Shown: positions 1-6,885 of the stretch, piece after piece
How positions within the stretch are numbered: the first letter of the stretch is position 1
How the letters are laid out: each line of letters begins with the position of its first letter
Assembly (NCBI GenBank): GCA_028284045.1
Contig: JANQSN010000027.1
Span: 1 to 62,877 of the forward strand
Reading direction: 5' to 3'
DNA length: 62,877 nucleotides
Origin: Alphaproteobacteria bacterium
Lineage (GTDB): Bacteria > Pseudomonadota > Alphaproteobacteria > DSM-16000 > Inquilinaceae
Position numbers and translations under genes: made by a program
Notes under the pieces: model-generated
What the model saw: only the letters and a program-made list of their open reading frames with translations
Told to the model about the DNA's origin: nothing
The model's database searches: none

Positions 1-432
1 GGGGCCTCCAACAACGGCGAAAGCGTCAACGCGTTTGCCCAACGAGGCTTCGAGGCGGTCGGCTACACAGGAGGGGGGCTGATTGTCATCGCCGACGACG
101 ATGAATTGGATTGGCCCAAAGAAGTGCTTGGTAAGGTTCAACGTTATGCCTACGAGAAGGGGTTCTTCGTTTCCAAAATGCAGCGCAAGGTCCATGGTTA
201 TCATTTGGACGACGCTCCCGAGCTCAAGTCCTGCAACCTCTACCTCTCCGCACTGCCGGGTAACGTACAGAATGCCCAGCCGAGCGAACCACTCACGGAC
301 CCAGACCGATTGGAGAACTTCTACGGGCGTTCCAAGGAGCCTCGGGTCCAGTACATCCGCGAGCGCAAACATCCTGACTACGGGAAAGCGCCCGAAGAGG
401 AATACGAACTGATTTATCGGGGTGAGGAATGA
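1..432 (+). CDS. unknown protein, C-terminal part (5' end outside window)
   Basis: The reading frame is open from the first base, so the true start lies upstream of the window; 143 residues are visible. They include a Gly-rich turn followed by a hydrophobic strand and an acidic DDDE run at about residues 32-35, and the tail is charged. I do not recognise the family. Its stop overlaps the start of the next gene by four bases (ATGA), so the two are almost certainly translationally coupled and probably work together. It lies inside the mobilizable island, next to PIN and ImmA/IrrE genes, which hints at a stress or defence role; that is inference from context only. Confidence 0.65.
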   Translation, partial: GASNNGESVNAFAQRGFEAVGYTGGGLIVIADDDELDWPKEVLGKVQRYAYEKGFFVSKMQRKVHGYHLDDAPELKSCNLYLSALPGNVQNAQPSEPLTDPDRLENFYGRSKEPRVQYIRERKHPDYGKAPEEEYELIYRGEE

Positions 433-1010
433 ACTACGTTCTGAAGCCGGGTGACGGCATTCTATTCATGAAGGTTGGGACCCACGCGCAGGAGACTCTT
501 GAGGACATCATCGCCCGCAAGAGCAAGGAGATTGAGGACGCCGGCTTCGGCATGTGGGGCTACGGCGGGAACACTTGTCATCCGACCTCAATGGTTCAGC
601 CCTTTGCGGAGAAGTTCTCCTCCGAAGGTCGCACCATTCGATTGTGCATGCATCCCATGGAATCCCGGCATTTTGCAACGCCAGCGCGCGCAGCACAATA
701 TTCGTCGGATGGCCGAACGTGGCAAGACATCCCCGAGGAGATCGAGGTGCGGGGCTCACGTTGGGCGCTGCTGATTGACAACCTAACTCGCCAGGAGTTT
801 ACCCTTCCCCTCAACCAGACTCGCGTTCCCGTAGGCCGAAATCTAGGAAGACTTGGCAGCCGGTACATCAGAGGACAAGCCGACAAAGCGTGCCTAGAAA
901 TTCTTCCGGAGGCCGAAAAAACGAATGAGGAAGACATAATTCATGTCAAGATCGGTCTCGTTGCAGAATTGAAGGCACCCTATGCTGTTTTCCTACGAGG
1001 CGAGCGCTAA
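429..1010 (+). CDS. unknown 193-residue protein coupled to the upstream gene
   Basis: A compact soluble protein with no signal peptide or membrane segment. The N-terminal third contains a motif GMWGYGGNTCHP (about residues 41-52), whose Gly, Cys and His residues look like a conserved functional loop; otherwise I do not recognise it. The start ATG overlaps the stop of the preceding gene, so the pair forms an operon. Its 3' end overlaps the 3' end of the convergent PIN gene by 18 bases, which shows how tightly packed this part of the island is. A role in a defence-like module is possible but rests only on neighbours. Confidence 0.6.
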   Translation: MNYVLKPGDGILFMKVGTHAQETLEDIIARKSKEIEDAGFGMWGYGGNTCHPTSMVQPFAEKFSSEGRTIRLCMHPMESRHFATPARAAQYSSDGRTWQDIPEEIEVRGSRWALLIDNLTRQEFTLPLNQTRVPVGRNLGRLGSRYIRGQADKACLEILPEAEKTNEEDIIHVKIGLVAELKAPYAVFLRGER

Positions 1011-1664
1011 AACATCAGCGTTATGCATGAGTAAGTTGCCGGACCGCCGCCTGATATGATCGATGTAGCTTTCTAGTGCTGCAAGCACTGCGCTTAGTTC
1101 AAGTTCGCTTACGTCAACGCTCGCGCAAGCAAAACAGTTACTGAGCGCGCGATCGGTAAGCGGCTCCGAGCAGATTTTTCGACGTAGTTGGTCGGGAGGG
1201 ATGATACGGGCGAAACACGATACGAGTTGTTCGAGGCAAATGATGCGCCCCGATGCACTAGCTGTATCAAGGTCACTCGCAGCTGCGATGGCACGTTTGT
1301 CACCAGTTACCAAGGCTGGTGACCCCCGTGTCAGAAGAATGGCGAACAAAAGTGCTTCGCCGACGTCGAAGCCACCACCGAGATGGCGAGCTTCCGCCTC
1401 CAAGTCGGCAGCAAGTTCGACCTCACTCTGAGTGGGCTCAACAACCTGCAATTCGTCTAGAAGAGATTTGGCCACTGCAGTGACCCGGTCCGGTCGTTTG
1501 AAGCGTTCTTTGCTGGCCGCTTTCCGGCGCACGACGAACCGTCCGACCCCGATAATGGCCGGTGCTGCGCCGTTCGATGTCAAGCAGAAGAGAATCTCGT
1601 CGTTCAAACTGTACGCAGCGACTTTGAGGACGACGTCGTTATCCACTAAGTAAGGTTCACCCAT
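993..1664 (-). CDS. PIN-like domain protein (putative nuclease/toxin)
   Basis: The product (223 residues) starts with a PIN-type first strand, LVDNDVVLK (residues 6-14), with acidic residues near positions 8-10. A second acidic site lies in FDVGEALLFA (about residue 100) and a third in LVTGDKRAI (about residue 120). This is the acidic triad layout of PIN nucleases, which act on RNA or DNA; the C-terminal 80 residues are extra and not recognised. Its start overlaps the end of the ImmA/IrrE-like gene by 8 bases, so the peptidase is translated first and the PIN protein second. PIN and ImmA/IrrE proteins are often paired in accessory DNA, where the peptidase may act on a repressor or partner. A toxin role is inferred. 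Confidence 0.75.
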   Translation of the reverse strand: MGEPYLVDNDVVLKVAAYSLNDEILFCLTSNGAAPAIIGVGRFVVRRKAASKERFKRPDRVTAVAKSLLDELQVVEPTQSEVELAADLEAEARHLGGGFDVGEALLFAILLTRGSPALVTGDKRAIAAASDLDTASASGRIICLEQLVSCFARIIPPDQLRRKICSEPLTDRALSNCFACASVDVSELELSAVLAALESYIDHIRRRSGNLLMHNADVLALAS

Positions 1665-2658
1665 CCGGATACGTCATGATCCGCATGATGTAGTCGGCCG
1701 CTTCGTCCAACAGCAATTCCCAGTCTAGCATTTGGCAGGCTATCTGATTGATTTCACGTGAGACCTCACGCTCATTGGGGTAGATGAACTTAAGGGCCGA
1801 CATTGTTCGGGCCCAACTCCCATCTCGATAGGCGAGGGTCAGCGCGATAGTGCCCGGCTCAATCCGATACTGATCAGCAGCTCGGTTCACTGCATCCGCG
1901 AGCGTCGGCGCGTTAAAATTTGCTTGGTCGGTTGTGATAATCGGGTTTGTTGTCCCCGTCAGCAGGGTCAGTGCGAAGTCATCTGCTTCGCGTTCCTGTG
2001 AGTCTTCGTCATGCGTTTCGGCAGGATCTTCGAGATCAACGAGCGCGCTCGCATCGCCGATATGTTGGAGCAAAATGTGACCCAGCTCGTGGGCAATGGT
2101 AAACGCTACCTGAGCCGGGAAACGGACCTTCCGAGCCAGGAGAATCGCGAAACGCCTCCGGTACTGGACGACCATAGCATGCATGGACTTCGACTCTAGC
2201 GGCACAACGTGTAGGTGTATTACCGCTATACCGAACGACCAACATGTTGCAATCAACGCCCGTAGATCGACAAATTGCTGACTGCGTAGGATAATGTCTC
2301 TTAATTTGAGTGCGCTGACGGACCGCCAATCGGACCTGTTGGGTTCAGGAGTCGCTTCGATCAGCTCCTTACCGAGTGCAATGCCGAAGGACGCGATCGT
2401 CGCCCGCTCGCGGTCGTTATGAACGCGCAGATGCTTGAATCGCGCCTCGTCGTCCCAGAAATATTCGACGCGTTCACCAAGAAGCGGTTTGGGAGACAGG
2501 CCCAAGCGGCGAGATAGGGCAAAGCGAAGCTCAGCGCGAGCAGACGGAGATACTTCTGCCTCGTCCGTCCACCACGATGGCCATGCCGCCTCGATAGCGG
2601 CCTTGCTGAAGCCAGCTTTGCGCATCTCGCGCGTTAGATCTTCTCGGGATTTGGTCAC
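1657..2658 (-). CDS. ImmA/IrrE family metallo-endopeptidase
   Basis: A 333-residue protein with the zincin motif HELGH at residues 190-194 and a downstream EREADDFALTLL segment at about residues 222-233, which supplies the third zinc ligand. This matches the ImmA/IrrE (COG2856) peptidases, which usually cleave a DNA-binding repressor or regulate a neighbouring toxin. The N-terminal 90 residues are charged and helical and could bind a partner. There is no classical helix-turn-helix repressor next to it; the only close partner is the PIN gene, whose start overlaps this gene's end. The pair is probably one transcription unit and may form a toxin-antitoxin-like module. Confidence 0.85.
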   Translation of the reverse strand: MTKSREDLTREMRKAGFSKAAIEAAWPSWWTDEAEVSPSARAELRFALSRRLGLSPKPLLGERVEYFWDDEARFKHLRVHNDRERATIASFGIALGKELIEATPEPNRSDWRSVSALKLRDIILRSQQFVDLRALIATCWSFGIAVIHLHVVPLESKSMHAMVVQYRRRFAILLARKVRFPAQVAFTIAHELGHILLQHIGDASALVDLEDPAETHDEDSQEREADDFALTLLTGTTNPIITTDQANFNAPTLADAVNRAADQYRIEPGTIALTLAYRDGSWARTMSALKFIYPNEREVSREINQIACQMLDWELLLDEAADYIMRIMTYPDG

Positions 2659-2711
2659 AACGTCCAGTATATAAGTCTAATGTAGTCGCTCACATTCCAC
2701 GGGGACGCCCA

Positions 2712-3473
2712 TCATAGCAAGGGTGGCGTACAGTCATCCCAGATTGTACGATTTGGCTGTTGACGTAGCGCCTTCACGATATCCACCCAATTGTCATGCT
2801 GGGTGTCAGCACAGTTGACCAGATCCAAAGATCGCTGCGAGAGCGACAAAGGATCGACTAACCTTACCCAGTAACTCCCCATCAACGCAGCAGTCATATC
2901 GACTGTATATTTGTTTCCATTGTTTGGAACGCGACTGGGGATAGGGACAAGTAGTGAAGTAACTTGCGACGAACCCACCGGCGCGCCAGTTCCGCTCGCA
3001 TTCCGGTAGGCTGACGGATCGAATGTGCCTGCACCAGACATCATCTTCAGTGGTGAGGCACTGAAGCACTCTAAGGCATAGTGCGCACGCTTCCTTCGGA
3101 GGGTGCTGTCTCCCCGGCTCGTAACTAGAGCGTTTGGTGGCAGCGGACGGACTTTTCCTTCACAATCAATGTACTGACGCCAGATCACCGTTGCGCTCGG
3201 ATTCCGGTCGGTCGACTTCGGCTTCGTCTTCATCCTTGAGAAAACGACAGAGACGCGAGTCTCGGCGCGGGCGAGCGAATTGATGATGACTGCTGGCGCG
3301 TTGCCAACGCCCCAGAAGAATCTGCCATCGCCCGCTTGGCGTTCACGCTCCTTACGCCTCAGAATCAGTTCAAGGGCTTGGCCGGCTTCAGCCTGCATCC
3401 GGGTCCAAAGAAGGTAATCGGAGGGCGCGCCCAAGTCTGGGCCACAGTCATGTTCAAGGTCAGAGAGCGCCAT
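2712..3473 (-). CDS. unknown 253-residue protein of the mobile island
   Basis: I do not recognise this family. The N-terminal half has a long helix with many charged residues (DYLLWTRMQAEAGQ) followed by FFWGVGNAPAVII, which looks like a core strand-loop. The middle is Ser/Gly rich and the end has aromatic motifs (GSYWVRLVDP). I chose the ATG at 3473 because a GAGG ribosome-binding site lies 7 bases upstream; a GTG one codon earlier is also open. It is co-directional with the PIN/ImmA pair, 53 bases upstream of the peptidase gene, so all three may be one operon. Confidence 0.6.
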   Translation of the reverse strand: MALSDLEHDCGPDLGAPSDYLLWTRMQAEAGQALELILRRKERERQAGDGRFFWGVGNAPAVIINSLARAETRVSVVFSRMKTKPKSTDRNPSATVIWRQYIDCEGKVRPLPPNALVTSRGDSTLRRKRAHYALECFSASPLKMMSGAGTFDPSAYRNASGTGAPVGSSQVTSLLVPIPSRVPNNGNKYTVDMTAALMGSYWVRLVDPLSLSQRSLDLVNCADTQHDNWVDIVKALRQQPNRTIWDDCTPPLL

Positions 3474-3476
3474 CAC

Positions 3477-3985
3477 TGATCCTCATCCGGCACTATGAAA
3501 TTGAGCGGGACGTCGCACGGGAATCGCTAACACCTAACCAAGACTATCGTAATGCGTCCTGTCGAGATCCACACCTTAGCTCCAGACCCTCATCTTCTTG
3601 ACGTCCGTGCTGTCTATCTATCCTGTCGAGAATGAGGGATAAGGGCAACGGGTGAATCGCAAACACCCGGAACCCCTTCCTGCGCTGGCGCTTCGGGCGG
3701 GTTTCGGCCCTCGCGGGTCACGCTCCCTCGCGCAGAGAGATCCGGTGCCGGCAGAGCCGGCGAGTCTTTGTTTTGTTGGAACCTACGGTTCCCGTCCGTC
3801 AAGGCCAAGGCGAGCAAAAACCCGGGACCGTGGCTCGGTCGCTTTGCTCCCTGTGCCCGCACCACTCCCGGATTTTTGGCCTTGACGGCCTTCCCTCCCA
3901 TTAAGGGTTTGCGTCCATTGGGTTTTAAGGCGCGGCGCAAGCTTGCGCTTAAACCCCAATTCTCATTTCGAAAAGGAGAAATACG
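3477..3985. other. structured non-coding leader upstream of the ParB-like gene
   Basis: About 500 bases separate the divergent unknown gene from the ParB-like gene. I see no convincing gene here; the open frames are proline/arginine-rich and lack ribosome-binding sites. The region is full of hairpins. A perfect 13-bp inverted repeat lies at 3796-3808 and 3876-3888, with A/T-rich and CCGGG arms nested inside it. GCCGGC arms at about 3740-3760 are followed by a T-rich tract, like a terminator. An imperfect stem at about 3918-3960 sits just before the gene. It could be a long regulatory leader, a partition site or a replication/transfer site; the sequence alone does not decide. Confidence 0.5.
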
Positions 3986-5710
3986 ATGAGACTTGAACAT
4001 ATTGAAATCGATAACCTGAGAACATCACCTGTCAACGTGCGCAAGCACGGTGGTGACGATGTGAGCGATCTTCTGCCCAGCATCCGCAGCATCGGCGTGA
4101 TCCAGTCGCTTCTGGTTCGCCCGAATTGCGACGGATACGAGGTGGTATCCGGCGGGCGGCGTTTGCGGGCTTGCCAGATGATCGCCAAGGAAGCGGGCAA
4201 GATCGACCCGCTGCCCTGCATCGTCCTTCAGGAGAGCGACGATGCGAAGGCCATCGAAGCCTCTCTGGCGGAGAACATTGCCCGCCTGCCGATGGACGAG
4301 GTGGACCAGTACGAAGCCTTCGCGGCGCTGAAAGGACAGGGCCGGAGCGTGGAGGAAATCGCCGCGCATTTCGGGGTGACCGAAAGGCTGGTCACGCAGC
4401 GGCTGGCGATCGCCAATCTGCACACGCCCATCCTCAACTCCTACCGCAAGGGCGAGATCAGGGCCGAAACCATCCGTGCCCTGACGGTGGCCAGCAAGAG
4501 CCAGCAAAAGGCGTGGTTCAAGCTGTTCCGTGATCCTGAGGGCGACGCGCCCACCGGGCGGTGGCTGAAGGCATGGCTCTTCGGTGGCTCCGAAATCCCG
4601 ATCGCCCACGCTCTCTTCCCGGTGGAGGACTACACCGGGAAGATCATCACCGACCTGTTCGAGGATGGGCAGTTCTTCGATGATGCTGGGGCCTTCTGGA
4701 CATTGCAGATGCAAGCCGTTCTGGAGCGCCAGCAGGCGTATCTGGAGGCCGGGTGGTCTGATGTCGTCGTGTGCGAGAACACCGACTTCTGGAACACCTA
4801 TGACAAGGTGAAGCGCGCCAAGAAGGACGGCGGCAAGGTCTTCATCCAGTGCCACTCCAACGGCGAGGTGGAATTTCACGACGGCTGGCTTGAGGAAAAG
4901 GAAGCCAGACGCCTCGACAGGGCCGCAGCTAGGGCGAACGGCGAGGTGACCGCCGAGCCGAAGCCGGAACTGACGAAGGCCGCCATCCGCTATTGCGAGC
5001 TGCACCGCCACAACGCCGTCAGGGCGGAGCTCTTGAAGGCCCCACAGGTCGCGCTGCGGCTCATGGTCGCCCATGTCGTTGCCGGGTCGGAGCTTTGGGA
5101 CGTCAAGCCCGAAACCCAGAACGTCAACGGCAAGCAGGCAATCGCCGACAGCGTCGCGGCTGGCAAGGCGCAGCAGGCATTTGCCAAGGAACGTCAGGCC
5201 GTCAGGAAGCTGCTGGGGTTGGACGACCAGAGGGATTACCTGATCGAAGCCCGCTGGGCATCCGGCGAAACCAATTTGGCCGCAACATTCGCACGCCTCA
5301 CTCAGCTCAGCGACGAGGACGTCATGCGCGTCTTGGCCTTCGCCATGGGCGAAACGCTGGCCTCCGGAACCGCGGTTGTCGAAGCCCTCGGCCACGTTCT
5401 CGAGGTGGACATGACCCACTGGTGGGAACCGGAGGATGCGTTTTTCGATCTTCTGCGCGACAAGGCCGCGATTAACGCCATGGTCGCCGAGGTGGCCGGA
5501 AAGCGAGCCGCGGCTGACCGGGCGAACAAGACCGCCAAGGCGCAGAAGGAGACCATCAGAGGGTTATTGGATGGCCGCAACGGCTCCAAGAAGCCGGAGA
5601 GCTGGCTACCCCGCTATATGCGCTTCCCGATGTGCTCCTACACCAAGCGCAAGGGCTTGCCGCCGGTGGACCAGTGGAAAGCGATCAGCGGGCTGTTTGA
5701 CGCCTCATAG
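3986..5710 (+). CDS. large ParB/Srx-domain partition-like protein
   Basis: The product (574 residues) opens with a ParB N-terminal nuclease/CTP-binding fold: VNVRKHG near residue 16, GGRRLRAC at residues 56-63, and the ENIARLPMDEVDQYEAF box near residue 95. A helix-turn-helix follows (VEEIAAHFGVTERLVTQRL). The remaining ~400 residues are a charged C-terminal extension far longer than chromosomal ParB (about 290). Long ParB-like proteins of this kind are typical of alphaproteobacterial plasmids and integrated elements, where they act in maintenance or regulation. The start has a strong AGGAG site and follows the structured leader. No parA is adjacent. Confidence 0.9.
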   Translation: MRLEHIEIDNLRTSPVNVRKHGGDDVSDLLPSIRSIGVIQSLLVRPNCDGYEVVSGGRRLRACQMIAKEAGKIDPLPCIVLQESDDAKAIEASLAENIARLPMDEVDQYEAFAALKGQGRSVEEIAAHFGVTERLVTQRLAIANLHTPILNSYRKGEIRAETIRALTVASKSQQKAWFKLFRDPEGDAPTGRWLKAWLFGGSEIPIAHALFPVEDYTGKIITDLFEDGQFFDDAGAFWTLQMQAVLERQQAYLEAGWSDVVVCENTDFWNTYDKVKRAKKDGGKVFIQCHSNGEVEFHDGWLEEKEARRLDRAAARANGEVTAEPKPELTKAAIRYCELHRHNAVRAELLKAPQVALRLMVAHVVAGSELWDVKPETQNVNGKQAIADSVAAGKAQQAFAKERQAVRKLLGLDDQRDYLIEARWASGETNLAATFARLTQLSDEDVMRVLAFAMGETLASGTAVVEALGHVLEVDMTHWWEPEDAFFDLLRDKAAINAMVAEVAGKRAAADRANKTAKAQKETIRGLLDGRNGSKKPESWLPRYMRFPMCSYTKRKGLPPVDQWKAISGLFDAS

Positions 5711-5719
5711 TCATCCCCA

Positions 5720-5749
5720 GCCGGGCAGCGCGGAGACGCGCTGTCCGGC
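5720..5749. terminator. 13-bp hairpin with GAGA loop after the ParB-like gene
   Basis: Ten bases after the stop codon a 13-bp stem (one G-T wobble) closes a GAGA tetraloop. There is no strong T-run, so it may be a weak terminator or an mRNA 3'-end stabiliser. Confidence 0.5.
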
Positions 5750-6081
5750 ATCCACGCACCAACCGTTGCGGATTTCCCATTCGAGTTCAGCCTGAGAAAA
5801 TCTCGCCAATTGATATTGAGATTTGTCGTCCGTTGTCGGAAGCTGTCCCACATGTTCTTCCCATTCGCGCCGCCGCAGCTTCGTGCCACGAGCGGAAGCT
5901 CAAGCCATTTCTCATCGCGGCACTTCACCCAGCCTATCCGCTATCCAGAACCCCTCGACGACTGGATTCAGAATCTAACTAACCTTGCAGCCAGTGTACG
6001 TCGGCTGGGGTCTTGCGAACTCGGCCGGTTCCTGTCGATGATGTTGAAACGTCGAGCTATGTCTCGCTGGGAGCGGATGCA
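5750..6081. other. intergenic region upstream of the RelA/SpoT operon
   Basis: I see no convincing gene in these roughly 330 bases. Base composition drops towards the right, as in the following two genes, so the left edge of a separately acquired segment may lie here. It presumably holds the promoter of the RelA/SpoT operon. Confidence 0.4.
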
Positions 6082-6885
6082 ATGCCTAGATTGTCAGGCG
6101 GGAGACCTAGCTTTCGAGAATGGGTCGATAGACAAGCAGATCCCGGTTGGCCCCTGTTGCCGCTGACACATATCACCAAAGGAATAAGCGCTGAAGATAT
6201 TATTCGAGCGGGCCACGTTGTCGCCGAAGAGTGCGCCGTTTTCCAGCAGCCTATAGCATATTTCTTTTATGGCCGCCCCGCCTATCGCATTAGTGGGGAT
6301 GGAGCAGTAAAAGTCGAAGCAGCATGTCCTTATTGTTTTATATTTGATCCGACTATGATCCAGAGCGCTAGAGCGATCTTTGCATTCGATACTGGGGCAT
6401 TCGCAAATCGACTGTATAAACATATTGTGATGGATGAAATGGCGGTGGAGGATTTTTCACTTGACGTCGATTCAAAAAGACCAAACAAAATCATTAGTAC
6501 AGTATTCTCATCGATCGAAAATTACATAGATGGAGACACTAGTCAAGTCGCTGCGGCAGAAGACGTCGCTGCTGCTTGGGAGTTTCATGCACGTGCATAC
6601 CTCCACCTAATAGCGTCACCTGGCCGAAACGAGCCTGATGACAGAATCTGCTCCATTGAGGTTGTCTTTGCCTCCGACGTACCACTGCCCGGCAGGCTAA
6701 AGGCCATTGTCGTTCCTCATACGCTTTGGGATGTGTCAAATAAGGCTCCTTGGCTCGATACGCTGCATGAGAGTGGCGTCGAGATACTGCCGTATTTATT
6801 CGTTCCCGGCCGACATCCTGAGCATTATCACGCACTTCTGGAAGTTTCTGTGCGCGATCTGTATAAGAAATGGAGAATCATTTAG
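6082..6885 (+). CDS. unknown protein coupled to a RelA/SpoT homolog
   Basis: A 267-residue protein starting at the ATG at 6082, chosen because GGGAG lies 8 bases upstream; a TTG at 6013 is also open. I do not recognise the family with certainty. The N-terminal segment LPLTHITKGISAEDIIRAG followed by IAYFFYGRPAYR loosely recalls the first strand/helix and substrate loop of ADP-ribosyltransferase-like folds such as DarT, but I cannot confirm catalytic residues. A CPYC pair lies in the middle. The next gene begins inside or just after its 3' end, so the two are an operon. The codon use is more AT-rich than in the ParB or relaxase genes around it, which suggests separate acquisition. Confidence 0.6.
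   Translation: MPRLSGGRPSFREWVDRQADPGWPLLPLTHITKGISAEDIIRAGHVVAEECAVFQQPIAYFFYGRPAYRISGDGAVKVEAACPYCFIFDPTMIQSARAIFAFDTGAFANRLYKHIVMDEMAVEDFSLDVDSKRPNKIISTVFSSIENYIDGDTSQVAAAEDVAAAWEFHARAYLHLIASPGRNEPDDRICSIEVVFASDVPLPGRLKAIVVPHTLWDVSNKAPWLDTLHESGVEILPYLFVPGRHPEHYHALLEVSVRDLYKKWRII

Noticed and set aside
4025..5419. Long antisense open frame (464 codons) opposite the ParB-like gene
   Set aside because: Arises from codon bias of the sense gene; low-complexity composition, no recognisable motif and no ribosome-binding site.
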